From NCBI RefSeq assembly GCF_051860505.1, contig NZ_JBHYDX010000008.1, positions 62,001 to 126,000 on the forward strand: a stretch of DNA of 64,000 nucleotides, in the 5' to 3' direction. Origin of the DNA: Pannonibacter sp051860505 (GTDB lineage Bacteria > Pseudomonadota > Alphaproteobacteria > Rhizobiales > Stappiaceae). The notes under the pieces are model-generated. The model did no database searches. It was not told the origin of the DNA and worked only from the letters and a program-made list of their open reading frames with translations. The translations under genes and the position numbers were made by a program. This document shows positions 27,327 to 37,646 of the stretch, in pieces (position 1 is the first letter of the stretch; every line of letters starts with the position of its first letter).

Positions 27327-27339
27327 AAAAGGTTATATC

Positions 27340-27768
27340 ATGGATCTCGAGGAAAGCCTGCGCTGCCTGCAGTGGCACATGTGGTTCCGCTGGCGCGAGG
27401 AATCGCGCCGCAGCGGCTCGATGGACCTCACGCCGAACGAGCTGGATTATCTCTATGCGCTGCTGGGCGCCGGCCGCCCGCTCCGTCTGGGCGAGCTGGC
27501 TCAGCGCCTGCAGGTAACGCCCGCCTCGGCCAGCGCCATGGTGCGCAAGCTGGAAGTGCGCGGCTACATCAGCCGCAGTGCGAGCGGCGAGGATGCCCGT
27601 TCGGTGCTTCTTGTGCTAACGCCGAAATGTCAGGCGCTGGAGGCGGAGGAACAGACGATCTACGCCGACACCGCGTCCCGCCTTGCCGCCATGCTCGAGC
27701 CGCAAGAGCTTTCCGAACTCTCCCGCCTTCTCGCCAAGGCGCGGGGCAATCTGACGACCGATTTTTGA
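27340..27768 (+). CDS. MarR-family transcriptional regulator
   Basis: A 142-residue winged-helix regulator. LTPNELDYLYALLGAG and RLGELAQRLQVTPASASAMV form the recognition region, followed by the wing (GYISRSASGEDARSVLLVLT). The ATG at 27340 follows AAAGG. It begins 8 bases before the MATE gene, so it is probably the local repressor of that pump. A perfect inverted repeat lies just upstream of its start. Confidence 0.85.
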   Translation: MDLEESLRCLQWHMWFRWREESRRSGSMDLTPNELDYLYALLGAGRPLRLGELAQRLQVTPASASAMVRKLEVRGYISRSASGEDARSVLLVLTPKCQALEAEEQTIYADTASRLAAMLEPQELSELSRLLAKARGNLTTDF

Positions 27769-27776
27769 GAAGCTCC

Positions 27777-29111
27777 ATGGACAGCACGCGCATTCCCCGG
27801 ACCTTCCTGATCTACACGCTGCCGGCAGTGGCGGCGCTGGTGGTTCAGGCGCTGAACATGATGATCGATGGCATCTTCATCGGTCATGTGATGGGCACGC
27901 CGGGTCTTTCAGGCATTTACATGGCCTGGCCGCTTGTCGGCGTGGTGCTGGCGGTTGGCACCATGATCGGGATTGGCGGCGGGGCGCTGCTCTCCATGGC
28001 CAATGGCGCGGGCCGCGTGGCGCTCGCCCGGCGCTATCTCGGCCTGTCGCTTCTGCTTGTGGTCATCCTCGGCCTCGTCGGCGGCGTGTTCCTGATCCTG
28101 TGCCGCGAGGCTTTCCTGTCGTTCCAGGGCGCCCCGGACGAGGTGGTCCGCCATGGCATGGATTACCTGTTCGTGCGCGGCCTTGGCGGCATCTCGGTCA
28201 TGGGCGCCGCTGTCCTGCCGCTCCTGGTGCGCAACACCGGCGCACCGGTCCGCGCCACGCTGGCCATGTTCGCCGGCGTGCTGGTCAATCTGGTGCTCGA
28301 CTATGTCTTTATCGTCGAGTTCGGCTGGGGCCTGTCGGGGGCGGCTGCGGCAACGGTCGCTGGCGAAGCGGTGTCGGACATCGCCTGCCTGTGGTTCCTG
28401 TTCGGCCGTCCGATGGCGCTCCGGCCGCGGCTCTCTGATTTCCGCATCCGGCTGGGGCGGATTGCCCAAATCCTGGTCACCGGGTTCACCAGCATGATCA
28501 TGTATCTCTACATGAGTGTCGTCATCATGCTGCATAATTACCTGTTCATGCGCTTCGGCTCGGAAGTGCAGGTCGCCGCCTTCGCCATCACCGACTACTA
28601 CATGGCCTTCTACTACCTGCTGGGCGAGGGCATCTGCGGTGGCATGCAACCGCTGGTGAGCTATTTCCATGGCGCGGGGGAGCGGAAGGCGGTCCTTGGA
28701 ACCTTGCGCCTTGCCATGATCTCGATTTTCGGGCTTGGCTGCGCGCTTGTGGCCGCGCTGCTGATCGTACCGGAGGTGTTCGTCGCCCTGTTCACCACCG
28801 GGGATCCGGTGCTGTCGGCGGCGGCAGAACATGGCATTCGCCTGCATCTCTTCACGATGATGCTGGAAGGCCTCATCATCATCGTCGCGACCTACTTCCA
28901 GGCCATCGGCGACGCGCGCCGGGCGTTGATGATCGCGGCGGCCAACATGCTGGTGCAACTGCCCTTCCTCGCCATCCTGCCCCGCTTCCTCGGCACCGAT
29001 GGCATCTGGCTGGCGATCCCGGCAGCAAACCTGTTTCTCGCCCCGATCGTGCTGGTCATGCTGGCGCTGCATCTGCACCGGCAGGACCGGCTGGTGGCGG
29101 CGCCAGCCTGA
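27777..29111 (+). CDS. MATE-family efflux transporter
   Basis: A 444-residue inner-membrane antiporter with about twelve hydrophobic segments. The early helix motif is YTLPAVAALVVQALNMMIDG, followed by FIGHVMGTPGLSGIYMAWP. The protein matches the MATE superfamily (NorM/DinF-like), which expels cationic drugs or metabolites using a sodium or proton gradient. The ATG at 27777 is 8 bases after the MarR gene, so the two form an operon. The substrate is unknown; the nearby formaldehyde-oxidation genes are a separate transcription unit. Confidence 0.85.
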   Translation: MDSTRIPRTFLIYTLPAVAALVVQALNMMIDGIFIGHVMGTPGLSGIYMAWPLVGVVLAVGTMIGIGGGALLSMANGAGRVALARRYLGLSLLLVVILGLVGGVFLILCREAFLSFQGAPDEVVRHGMDYLFVRGLGGISVMGAAVLPLLVRNTGAPVRATLAMFAGVLVNLVLDYVFIVEFGWGLSGAAAATVAGEAVSDIACLWFLFGRPMALRPRLSDFRIRLGRIAQILVTGFTSMIMYLYMSVVIMLHNYLFMRFGSEVQVAAFAITDYYMAFYYLLGEGICGGMQPLVSYFHGAGERKAVLGTLRLAMISIFGLGCALVAALLIVPEVFVALFTTGDPVLSAAAEHGIRLHLFTMMLEGLIIIVATYFQAIGDARRALMIAAANMLVQLPFLAILPRFLGTDGIWLAIPAANLFLAPIVLVMLALHLHRQDRLVAAPA

Positions 29112-29146
29112 TACCGGCCTGACATCTGCCTGATACCGGCCTGACA
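29106..29146. repeat. Short direct repeat at the MATE 3' end
   Basis: GCCTGATACCGGCCTGACA occurs at 29106-29124 and again at 29128-29146, a period of 22 bases. The first copy overlaps the MATE stop codon. It looks like a small replication-slippage duplication. Confidence 0.6.
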
Positions 29147-29295
29147 CCGGCAAGCCTTTGAAATCATCCCCAGCCTGTCGCATTTCGCGGCAGGTTGGGC
29201 GCCTGCCCGACAGCACGGGCTGGCCCTGCCGGGCATGGTTCGGCTATGGTGCCGCCAAACTTCCCCACCTATTCCATTTAAAGAGGATCGACCCC

Positions 29296-30423
<1,128 letters not shown>

Positions 30424-30434
30424 GGTCGCACGTG

Positions 30435-31262
30435 ATGAAGACCGTTTCCGAAAGCCGCTGCTTTGGCGGCGTGCAGGGTGTTTACAGCCATAACAGCGCG
30501 GCCTGCGGCGTGCCGATGACCTTCGCGGTCTATATGCCGCCGCAGGCGAGCCAGGGGTCGGTGCCGTGCCTGTGGTATCTCTCGGGCCTCACCTGTACGC
30601 ATGAGAACGCCATGACCAAAGCCGGGCTGCAGGCCCATGCGGCGGAGTTCGGCCTGGCGCTGGTGTTTCCCGACACCAGCCCGCGCGGCGAGGGCGTCGC
30701 CAATGACGCCGCCTATGACCTTGGCCAGGGCGCCGGCTTTTATGTCGACGCCACCGAGGCGCCCTGGGCACCGCATTTCCGGATGGAAGACTATGTCGTG
30801 CGCGAATTGCGCCAGCTGGTGCAGGCGCAGTTTCCGGTCACCGACCGGCACGGCATCACCGGTCACTCCATGGGCGGCCACGGCGCGCTGACCCTGGCCA
30901 TGCGTCACCCGGAGCTGTACCGGACGCTGTCCGCCTTTGCGCCGATCGCCCACCCGACCGCATCGACCTGGGGCCGCAAGCAACTTGCCGCCTATCTCGG
31001 CCCCGACGAGACGCTCTGGCAGGAGCATGACGCCGCCCTGTTGCTAGCGTCCAGAGGCTGGAAGAGGGAGATGCTGATCGATCAGGGGCTTGGAGACCAG
31101 TTCCTCGACCTTCTGAAGCCCGAGGCACTGGCCACGGCGCTCGCCACCACCCGTACGCCGGGCACCTTGCGGCTACAGGCCGGCTACGACCACTCCTACA
31201 ACTTCGTCGCCACCTTCGCCCGCGATCATGTCGCCTGGCACGCCGCGCGGCTGAAGGATTGA
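30435..31262 (+). CDS. fghA: S-formylglutathione hydrolase
   Basis: A 275-residue alpha/beta-hydrolase that releases formate and glutathione, the step after class III ADH. The nucleophile elbow is GHSMGGHGAL (Ser near residue 147), the oxyanion-region text is YLSGLTCTHENAMTKAG, and the C-terminal His lies in GYDHSYNFV. Asp in QGLGDQFL is the likely third triad member. The ATG at 30435 has GAGG about 10 nt upstream; a GTG one codon earlier is possible. It lies 11 bases after adhC, forming an operon. Confidence 0.93.
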   Translation: MKTVSESRCFGGVQGVYSHNSAACGVPMTFAVYMPPQASQGSVPCLWYLSGLTCTHENAMTKAGLQAHAAEFGLALVFPDTSPRGEGVANDAAYDLGQGAGFYVDATEAPWAPHFRMEDYVVRELRQLVQAQFPVTDRHGITGHSMGGHGALTLAMRHPELYRTLSAFAPIAHPTASTWGRKQLAAYLGPDETLWQEHDAALLLASRGWKREMLIDQGLGDQFLDLLKPEALATALATTRTPGTLRLQAGYDHSYNFVATFARDHVAWHAARLKD

Positions 31263-31310
31263 GACGGGGGGAAGGACAGAAGGGGGGCGGAGCCAATGCC
31301 CCCTCTCCGA

Positions 31311-31472
31311 GTCACCCCGGCCAAGCGCAGCGCCGAGCCGGGGCCCACTCGTTTCCAGAGCAGTCCCCATCGCACGCCGTTGCCACTGCTGACTTTGCAG
31401 CCCCGCGAGCCTCTCTGGCCCTCTGCAAACGAGTGGGCCCCGGGTCTCCGCTTCGCTCTCGCCCGGGGTGAC
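31311..31472. repeat. Intergenic palindromic repeat, copy C
   Basis: A 162-base element between outer arms GTCACCCCGG (31311-31320) and CCGGGGTGAC (31463-31472). Perfect 15-base inner arms, GGGGCCCACTCGTTT (31340-31354) and its inverse at 31427-31441, make a very stable stem. Its architecture parallels the element at 5764-5892. It occupies most of the 389-base gap between fghA and the SDR gene and could terminate the formaldehyde operon. The remaining 31473-31651 shows no gene. Confidence 0.85.
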
Positions 31473-31651
31473 GCCCGAGTGTGTGGCTGCTGTCCCCGTA
31501 CCCGGCAAGGCAACAGCCCCTGACCACCCGAAACCCGATCGAAAGCACAAAAAACCACAGAAAAACAAAGTCTTGCCGCTCGCGTTTCGGGTCGAGGTGG
31601 CAGGCGCCGACGCATAGGGTCCGCCGGTATTCCCAACCGGAGACCGGACAC

Positions 31652-32407
31652 ATGCAACTCACCGACAAGGTCATCATCCTCACTGGCGCCAGCAGCGGCA
31701 TTGGCGCGGCAGCCGCGCGGCTCTTTGCGGCACGCGGGGCAAAACTTGTCCTCGGCGCGCGGCGCGGCGACCGGCTGGAGGCGCTCGCCGCCGAGATCAA
31801 GGCCGCCGGCGGACAGGCGGTCAGCGTGGCCGGAGACGTCGCCGACGACGCCCATGCCGAGGCGCTGGTGGCGGCAGCGCTTGCCACCTATGGCCGTCTC
31901 GACGGGGCCTTCAACAACGCCGGCATGGTCGGCGACATGGGTCCGCTGCCACAGATGGAACCGGGCAACTGGCACCGGGTGCTGGCGGTTAATCTCACCA
32001 GCGCTTTCCATCTCGCCCGCCACCAGATCCCGGCCATGCTGGCCAATGGCGGCAAGGGTGCGATTGTCTTCACCTCCACTTTTGTCGGGCACGGCGTCGG
32101 CCTGCCGGGCATGGCGGCCTATGCGGCCTCCAAAGCCGGACTGATCGGCCTGACCCAGGTGCTGGCGGCCGAACATGGCGCGGCCGGTCTCCGGGTGAAT
32201 GCGCTGCTGCCGGGGGGAACGCTGACCGAAATGGCCCCGAGTGATGCGGGCGCGTTGTCCTGGATTGCCGGGCTGCATGCCCTGAAGCGCATCGCAGCGC
32301 CGGAGGAAATCGCCGCCGCCGCCGCTTTCCTTCTCAGCGACGACGCGTCCTTCGTCACCGGCTCGGCCATGTTCGCCGATGGTGGCAACGCCATCTGCAA
32401 GGCGTGA
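31652..32407 (+). CDS. Short-chain dehydrogenase/reductase
   Basis: A 251-residue classical SDR oxidoreductase. It has the cofactor motif TGASSGIGAAAARLFAARG near residue 11, FNNAGMVG near 87, the catalytic Tyr-Lys pair in YAASKAGLIG near 154, and RVNALLPGGT. The ATG at 31652 follows GGAGACC. Arg residues after the second strand suggest NADP, but the substrate cannot be told. It converges with the P450 gene; whether they act together is unknown. Confidence 0.85.
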   Translation: MQLTDKVIILTGASSGIGAAAARLFAARGAKLVLGARRGDRLEALAAEIKAAGGQAVSVAGDVADDAHAEALVAAALATYGRLDGAFNNAGMVGDMGPLPQMEPGNWHRVLAVNLTSAFHLARHQIPAMLANGGKGAIVFTSTFVGHGVGLPGMAAYAASKAGLIGLTQVLAAEHGAAGLRVNALLPGGTLTEMAPSDAGALSWIAGLHALKRIAAPEEIAAAAAFLLSDDASFVTGSAMFADGGNAICKA

Positions 32408-32427
32408 CAATGCCTGACGGGGCAAAA

Positions 32428-32446
32428 CCCTGATGTCCTCTCAGGG
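32428..32446. terminator. Weak hairpin between convergent SDR and P450 genes
   Basis: CCCTGA (32428-32433) and TCAGGG (32441-32446) are inverted arms with a 7-base loop in the 62-base convergent gap. It could be a bidirectional terminator. The stem is short and has no U-tract. Confidence 0.3.
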
Positions 32447-32469
32447 GCGCCCGATGATGATCCTGGCTC

Positions 32470-33861
32470 TCAGTTTCGACGGGTCAGGGTCATCGGCAGG
32501 GCGTCGCCTGGGCGCAGGGTCAGGCGGCAGGCTGGCTGCACATCCGTACCCGGCTTCAGTTTCAGGTCAAAGCCTTGCGCCAGGATGGCCAGACTGAGGA
32601 TAGCCTCGGTCATGCCGAACTGCAGGCCGGCGCAGATGCGGGGTCCAATCGAGAACGGTACATAGCCATATTTCGACGGGCGGGCGGCCGCACCGGGCAG
32701 GAACCGGTCCGGATTGAACGCGTCGGCGTCCTCCCACAACAGCGGATTGCGATGCAGGAGCCACGGCACGACCATCAGGATCGTGCCCTTGGGCAGCTTG
32801 CGGCCCCCGACCATGACATCGTCCATCGCCTCGCGGGCAAGGATCGGCACCGGCGGGTAGAGCCGCAGCGATTCCTCGATGATCGCCTTGGTGTAGGGCA
32901 GGCGGGCAACGTCCTTGAAGGTCGGGGTCGCGCCGGCCAGAACCGTATCCAGTTCCTCGTGCAGTCGGGCACGTACGCGCGGCGACTGCGACAGCAGGAA
33001 CCATGTCCAGGCCAGCGTGTTGGCGGTTGTCTCGTGCCCGGCCATGAAGATCACGGCCGCCTCGTTGCGAATGGCCTCGCGGGTCAGCGGCTTGCCATCC
33101 TCGTCGCGGGCTTCCAGCAGGCCGCCGATGACGGAGGCTTCGCCATTGTCCTTCTGGATCTGATAGCTGTCGATGATTTCGTCCAGAACCCCGAGGATCC
33201 GCTTGGTTGCCTGGCGCACGGCCGGCTTGCGGAAACGCGGCAGCCATTCGGGCAGGCCGAGCATGGCGGGCAGGTCGACTTGGTCGATGTGGCGCTGGTA
33301 CTCGGAAAAGCCCTCGACGACCTCATGGGCGTAGTTCTTGCCAAGCTGCCGGCCAAAGATCGTCCGGCAGATGATTTCCGCCGTCAGATGCGCCATGTCG
33401 GCGAGCGCGTCAATTTCAGCGCCATCGCCTCGGTTGGCCCAGGTCTCGCGCTGTTCCTTGATCGTGTCGATCATGATCGGGGCAAAGCCCGGCACGCGCG
33501 AGCCATGGATGATCGGTGCAACCACCTTGCGCCGGCGCGCCCAGGTTTCACTGTCGGAGATGAACAGCCCGTCGCCGATCAGTGGCGCCAGAGCATGGCG
33601 CATCTGCGGGCTCTTGCGTTGCAGTTCGACGTGATGGGTCTGGAAGGCCTCCTGCACCACGTCGGGGCTGTTGCAGATGACGACCATCCGCCGCAGGACC
33701 TGCTGGGTCATCATGCGGGAGGCAAAATTGCCCTTGGTCCAGATCGACAGGAAGTTGCGACGAGCAAGGCCCATCAGCTCGAGGATCGGCGGCGTCCGGT
33801 CATGGCGGAGCGGAAATGGTGGGATGAAGTCCGCTGGCCACTGGCCAGCAAGGGTGTTCAT
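32470..33861 (-). CDS. Cytochrome P450
   Basis: A 463-residue soluble bacterial P450 monooxygenase. The heme-ligand loop FSIGPRICAG puts the Cys near residue 410, the I-helix oxygen-activation motif is FMAGHETTAN near 272, and the ExxR motif is EESLRLYP near 330. No membrane anchor is seen. The ATG at 33861 is taken as start, but a TTG at 33900 has a better-spaced GAGGA, so 13 more residues are possible. No ferredoxin or reductase gene is adjacent, so its redox partners must be elsewhere. The substrate is unknown; the carrier strand and neighbours give no hint beyond the facing SDR. Confidence 0.88.
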   Translation of the reverse strand: MNTLAGQWPADFIPPFPLRHDRTPPILELMGLARRNFLSIWTKGNFASRMMTQQVLRRMVVICNSPDVVQEAFQTHHVELQRKSPQMRHALAPLIGDGLFISDSETWARRRKVVAPIIHGSRVPGFAPIMIDTIKEQRETWANRGDGAEIDALADMAHLTAEIICRTIFGRQLGKNYAHEVVEGFSEYQRHIDQVDLPAMLGLPEWLPRFRKPAVRQATKRILGVLDEIIDSYQIQKDNGEASVIGGLLEARDEDGKPLTREAIRNEAAVIFMAGHETTANTLAWTWFLLSQSPRVRARLHEELDTVLAGATPTFKDVARLPYTKAIIEESLRLYPPVPILAREAMDDVMVGGRKLPKGTILMVVPWLLHRNPLLWEDADAFNPDRFLPGAAARPSKYGYVPFSIGPRICAGLQFGMTEAILSLAILAQGFDLKLKPGTDVQPACRLTLRPGDALPMTLTRRN

Positions 33862-33991
33862 TTCAGGTCCGGTGGCGGAAAGAGGGCTACTCTGGTCCAA
33901 GATTGATCCTCGGAAAGAGCCGCGCAGAGAGGGAGGGCAGCGCGGCCGACGGCGCTTCTTTACTCCATCTCGCGTTGCAACAATACGCTTT

Positions 33992-34399
33992 TCATTGCCC
34001 GGAACGCGGCCGCACCAGCAGCGCTGAAATTGCCGCAGCGGCCCAGCCGACGATCAGCATCATGCCGCCGGTCGGGGCCGCCATCGGGAACAGCCGCGCA
34101 TCGCGCAAGGCACGGCTGGCAAGGTCACCACAGAACAGCAGCAGCCCGATAGCAATCAGCCCCAGGGCCAGCGGCAGCAACGGGACGCGGCGCACTTGCG
34201 CCACGGCGGCAAGGGCCAGGAAGGCTGGTGCGTGATACATCAGCATCTGCGCAGCCGTTGCCAGCAGGCCGGTGGTGTCCACATGCGCGGCCAGCGCCGA
34301 CAGGGCCACTCCCAGCGCCCCGGTCAGCCCTCCAAGGACAAGGCCGATGCGGAACAGGGGCGCGGTCGCGGCAGGCTCCGGGGTCTGGTATTTGATCAT
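33992..34399 (-). CDS. DUF423-family membrane protein
   Basis: A 135-residue inner-membrane protein with four hydrophobic segments. GLTGALGVALSALAAH, followed by AAQMLMYHAPAFLALA, and PTGGMMLIVGWAAAA near the end identify DUF423 (YgdD-like), a conserved family of unknown function. The ATG at 34399 is the first in frame. It shares a 262-base gap with the divergent TSUP gene, in which I see no other gene. Confidence 0.85.
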   Translation of the reverse strand: MIKYQTPEPAATAPLFRIGLVLGGLTGALGVALSALAAHVDTTGLLATAAQMLMYHAPAFLALAAVAQVRRVPLLPLALGLIAIGLLLFCGDLASRALRDARLFPMAAPTGGMMLIVGWAAAAISALLVRPRSGQ

Positions 34400-34661
34400 C
34401 GGCCGATATCCGGTCTGGTGGGTGGCGGGTCACGCCCCTCGGGCGATGTCCAAGCCTTTCCCGCGACTTTAACCCAAGTCGTGCGCCCGGGGAGGGGCAA
34501 ACCGTCGCAACCGGCAAAACGACTTTCCTCGTTCGCACACTTGCGCGTGCTGAAGGCCCTGTTCGGCGTGACATGTCCGCAGGCTTGTGGCAGCAAGGGG
34601 AGACAAACCCCTCCTTCCTCCGACGTCCCTTGCCCCGGGACGACCATCCCAGGACAGGTTC

Positions 34662-35492
34662 ATGGATTTTCAGCTTCTTTCGGTCGAGACCCTCGGTCTC
34701 GTGCTTGGCCTGCTGGCTGCCGGCGGCGTTGCGGGCCTGCTGGCCGGCCTGTTCGGCATTGGCGGCGGCGCGGTGCTCGTGCCGGTGTTGTATCAGTTTT
34801 TTGTTCTGCTCGGCGTCGACGAGAGCGTGCGCATGCATGTGGCCGTTGCGACCTCCCTTGGCATCATTGTTCCGACTTCGCTGCGCTCTTTCCTGTCGCA
34901 TCGGGCCAGGGGCGCGGTGGACGAAGCCCTCCTGAAAAGCTGGCTGATCCCCCTGCCGCTCGGGGTGGCGCTCGCAGCTCTCGTTGCGGCGCATGTCTCC
35001 GGCGACGGCCTGAAAGGCATCTTTGCTGTCATCGCGATGCTGGTGGGCTTGAGGATGCTGTTCAACCGGGCCAGCTGGCGCCTCGGCGATGACATCCCCG
35101 GTTTTCCCATCCGCCCCCTCTGCGGCGCACTGATCGGGTTTCTGTCCACGCTGATGGGGATCGGCGGCGGGGTGATGAACAATACGTTCATGACGCTGTA
35201 CAGCCGGCCGATCCATCAGGCCGTGGCCACTTCGGCCGGCGTCGGCGTGTTGATCTCCGTGCCGGGCGTCATCGGCATGATCTGGGCTGGCTGGGGCGCG
35301 CCCGGCTTGCCGGCTTTTTCGCTCGGCTATGTCAACCTGCTCGGGGTTGCCCTGATCATCCCGGTCACGACGCTGGCAGCGCCGCTTGGCGTGCGTCTCG
35401 CCCATGCCTGGCCGAAGCGGCGGCTGGAATTGGCCTTCGGGATCTTTTTGATGATCGTGGCTTTCCGCTTCGCCTTTAGCCTCCTGGGCTGA
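34662..35492 (+). CDS. TSUP-family (TauE/SafE) anion exporter
   Basis: A 276-residue membrane permease with about eight helices and the duplicated TSUP motifs GLLAGLFGIGGGAVLVPVLY near residue 25 and GFLSTLMGIGGGVMNN near 155. Members export sulfite, sulfoacetate or other organosulfur anions. The ATG at 34662 follows AGGACAGG; longer upstream frames lack membrane-protein character. No sulfur-metabolism genes are adjacent, so the substrate is open. Confidence 0.85.
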   Translation: MDFQLLSVETLGLVLGLLAAGGVAGLLAGLFGIGGGAVLVPVLYQFFVLLGVDESVRMHVAVATSLGIIVPTSLRSFLSHRARGAVDEALLKSWLIPLPLGVALAALVAAHVSGDGLKGIFAVIAMLVGLRMLFNRASWRLGDDIPGFPIRPLCGALIGFLSTLMGIGGGVMNNTFMTLYSRPIHQAVATSAGVGVLISVPGVIGMIWAGWGAPGLPAFSLGYVNLLGVALIIPVTTLAAPLGVRLAHAWPKRRLELAFGIFLMIVAFRFAFSLLG

Positions 35493-35501
35493 GCCGAACC
35501 G

Positions 35502-36215
35502 TCAGGGGTTCAGCACCAGCCGGTCGCCTTCGACGGTCCAGCTTCTCAGGCGGGACAGGGCGCTCATGCCGAGCAGGCTCGTCTCCAGGCTCTGCGGCTG
35601 GGCCACAAAACTGCGCACCCCATTGAGCCGGATGTCGGCCAGCTGAAGGGTCTCGATCTGCACCGGCGCCACCAGCGTGCGGCCGTTGGCGGTCGATACG
35701 GGTACGCTGAACGACAGGGCGTTCACGTCAATCCCGGCCCGGCGTGCGTCGTCATGGGTTAGGACCACAGCCGACGCGCCGGTGTCGACGAGAAACCGGA
35801 CCGCCCTGCCGTTGACATCGCCCTCGATCTGGAAATGCCCGCTCGGGTCGCGCACGACCATGACGCTGCCGTCGCCCTGGCTGACGGCCATGCCGGGCGC
35901 CAGCGCTCCCAGCACGCGGTAACCGACACCGGCGAGCTCGAAGCGATAGGTATAGCCGGCAACCAGCACCAGTCCGAGCGTGCCCCAGGTCGCCACAGCC
36001 GTCAGGACCTCGCGCAGGCGCGGTGGTCCAAACACCAGGCTGGCTAGCATGACAAAGGCAATCGCCGACAGGGCCACGATCCTCGGGCCGTCGTCATTGG
36101 CCTCGAAGGTCTGGTCGACAGCAGCAAAGTCGAAGAAATACGCCACAAGGCCGCCAACCATGGCCAGGACCAGCGCGCCGATGACCAGGCCGCGCAGAAG
36201 TGACTTGCCGTTCAT
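35502..36215 (-). CDS. Retropepsin-like aspartic protease (TIGR02281 type), membrane anchored
   Basis: A 237-residue protein with three N-terminal hydrophobic segments (about 8-30, 45-65, 72-90) and a C-terminal single-domain aspartic protease. The catalytic motif is FLVDTGASAVVLTHDDARRA near residue 140, and SLLGMSALSRLRSWTVEGDR near the end matches the clan AA second motif. Such proteins are expected to act as dimers in the periplasm. Its start overlaps the DUF1289 gene by four bases (ATGA), so the two are coupled. It converges with the TSUP gene. Confidence 0.85.
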   Translation of the reverse strand: MNGKSLLRGLVIGALVLAMVGGLVAYFFDFAAVDQTFEANDDGPRIVALSAIAFVMLASLVFGPPRLREVLTAVATWGTLGLVLVAGYTYRFELAGVGYRVLGALAPGMAVSQGDGSVMVVRDPSGHFQIEGDVNGRAVRFLVDTGASAVVLTHDDARRAGIDVNALSFSVPVSTANGRTLVAPVQIETLQLADIRLNGVRSFVAQPQSLETSLLGMSALSRLRSWTVEGDRLVLNP

Positions 36216-36403
36216 TGACCGGCCTCCACCACCGCGATCCGGTCCATCCGCCCGTCCAGTTCACTCATGATTGTCCGCCGCTGGTCGAGGGACATCGTCC
36301 CCCAGGCGACAATCTCGTCGAGCGTGCGGGCGCAGCCCCGGCAGAGACCGGAGACGGGATCCATCACGCAGATGCGGACACAGGGACTTTCCATGCTTGC
36401 CAT
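36212..36403 (-). CDS. DUF1289 small Cys-rich protein
   Basis: A 63-residue protein with SPCVRICVMDPVSGLCRGCA, the conserved Cys pattern of DUF1289, and WGTMSLDQRRTIM. It probably binds a metal or iron-sulfur cluster, but the function is unknown. An ATG three codons in (36394) fits the family start as well as the first ATG. It overlaps the downstream protease gene by four bases, a pairing I recall as frequent in rhizobia. Confidence 0.85.
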   Translation of the reverse strand: MASMESPCVRICVMDPVSGLCRGCARTLDEIVAWGTMSLDQRRTIMSELDGRMDRIAVVEAGQ

Positions 36404-36461
36404 GTAAGGGGATCCAGGCAGAACACAAGAGGAGCGGCACTTGTTCGGGGGCGGGAGCCGC

Positions 36462-37646
36462 TCAGCGGCCCCCGGTCACCAGCATGATCGGAGCGGTCAC
36501 GAGTGTCACGGGCAAGGTCACGGCCACCTGCACGGTGCTCTTGACGAAGGAACCGAGATCCTTACCGGCGGAGCCCAGGCTGCCGGTTGCATCGTTGCCG
36601 GAGACGGTCAGCTTGTCCTTTTGCAAGACCTCCGTCAGACGCGGAGCGATGGAGGCGAAGGCGGCGAATTTGGAGTGGTGTGCCGCGTCCGGTCCCTCCA
36701 GATTGGTCAGGTCGATGACCACTGCGCCAAGCGCAGCGAGTTCGGCGTCGTCGCCATAACGTCCAACGCGGTCCTTGCCACCGGCGATGATGCTGGACAC
36801 GTTGAGTGCCCTATCGTCCTTGGACAGGAGCAGGATGATGGGGGGATCAAGGCGACCGATGCGGCGCATCTGGTCCTTGAAGACGTCGACATCGATGTCC
36901 GGGGCGGCCAGAACGATGCGCTTCAGCTTCTGCGACAGCCTCTTGCGCCGCTCCGGCGGCATCTGGCGCAGGGTCTCCATCATCAGCCAGGTGCCCATCG
37001 AGTGGGCGAGCACGTTGACCTCGAGCGCGCCGCTTTTGGCCAGATCCTCCAGCGTCTGCTCCAACTCGTCGCGGGCGACGGCAGCGCTGTTGAGGTCATA
37101 GACATAGTCGGTCAGGTCACCGCGCGAGGCCCAGGTGAACAGCACCGGCACGCCGGGCGCATCGGAATCATGCATCACTTGCGCGAACCGAAAGACGCCT
37201 TCGGCAAACAGGGTGTTGTAGCCGTGGATGAACAGGAACACTTTCCGGTCCTTGGGCTGGCGGGCCACCAGTTCGCGGCGGACGGCAGCGCGGAAGCCGT
37301 CATCGCCATTCAGATAGCTGGCCTTGCGCGTGACCATGTGGCGAGCCGGGTCGCCAGGCAGGCTGTCTGGCCATTCGATCTGGCCGGACGCGTGGTTCGG
37401 AGGGATGGAAATGGCGACCTCGGCGAAGTCGCGCTGGTTGGCCCGTTCGCCGGAAAACAGCGTGCCCGGGGCCTCGGACCGGTTGCGTGTGGTCACGACC
37501 AGAAGCTCTTCGATCGAAGTTCCTTCGGCTGTCGCCGTGTTGGGCGCTAGCGCCCCTGTCACTGGGCGGCTGCCGCAACCAGCGAGCAGTGCAGCCGTCA
37601 TGGCAAGAGCGGCGAACCGTACGAGATACTTGCTCAATTGCATCAT
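36462..37646 (-). CDS. DUF900 alpha/beta-hydrolase lipoprotein
   Basis: A 394-residue predicted lipoprotein: MMQLSKYLVRFAALAMTAAL leads into the lipobox LLAGCGS, with Cys near residue 25. The DUF900 hydrolase domain shows FLFIHGYNTLFAEGVFRFAQ near 150 and the nucleophile elbow NVLAHSMGTWLMMETL near 220, followed by KRIVLAAPDIDVDVF. It may be an envelope lipase or esterase; the substrate is unknown. Its start overlaps the 3' end of cobS by four bases (ATGA), so it is coupled to cobS despite the unrelated function. A second ATG one codon in is equally possible. Confidence 0.8.
   Translation of the reverse strand: MMQLSKYLVRFAALAMTAALLAGCGSRPVTGALAPNTATAEGTSIEELLVVTTRNRSEAPGTLFSGERANQRDFAEVAISIPPNHASGQIEWPDSLPGDPARHMVTRKASYLNGDDGFRAAVRRELVARQPKDRKVFLFIHGYNTLFAEGVFRFAQVMHDSDAPGVPVLFTWASRGDLTDYVYDLNSAAVARDELEQTLEDLAKSGALEVNVLAHSMGTWLMMETLRQMPPERRKRLSQKLKRIVLAAPDIDVDVFKDQMRRIGRLDPPIILLLSKDDRALNVSSIIAGGKDRVGRYGDDAELAALGAVVIDLTNLEGPDAAHHSKFAAFASIAPRLTEVLQKDKLTVSGNDATGSLGSAGKDLGSFVKSTVQVAVTLPVTLVTAPIMLVTGGR

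Larger units (their letters stand above)
26694..27339. other. Repeat-rich divergent intergenic region
   Basis: This 646-base gap separates soxB (minus) from the MarR gene (plus) and must hold both promoters. The first 220 bases next to soxB show no gene. The rest is dominated by two copies of a 139-base palindromic element (26917-27055 and 27108-27246), then the MarR operator at 27308. Open frames through the repeats are by-products of the palindromes. Confidence 0.7.
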
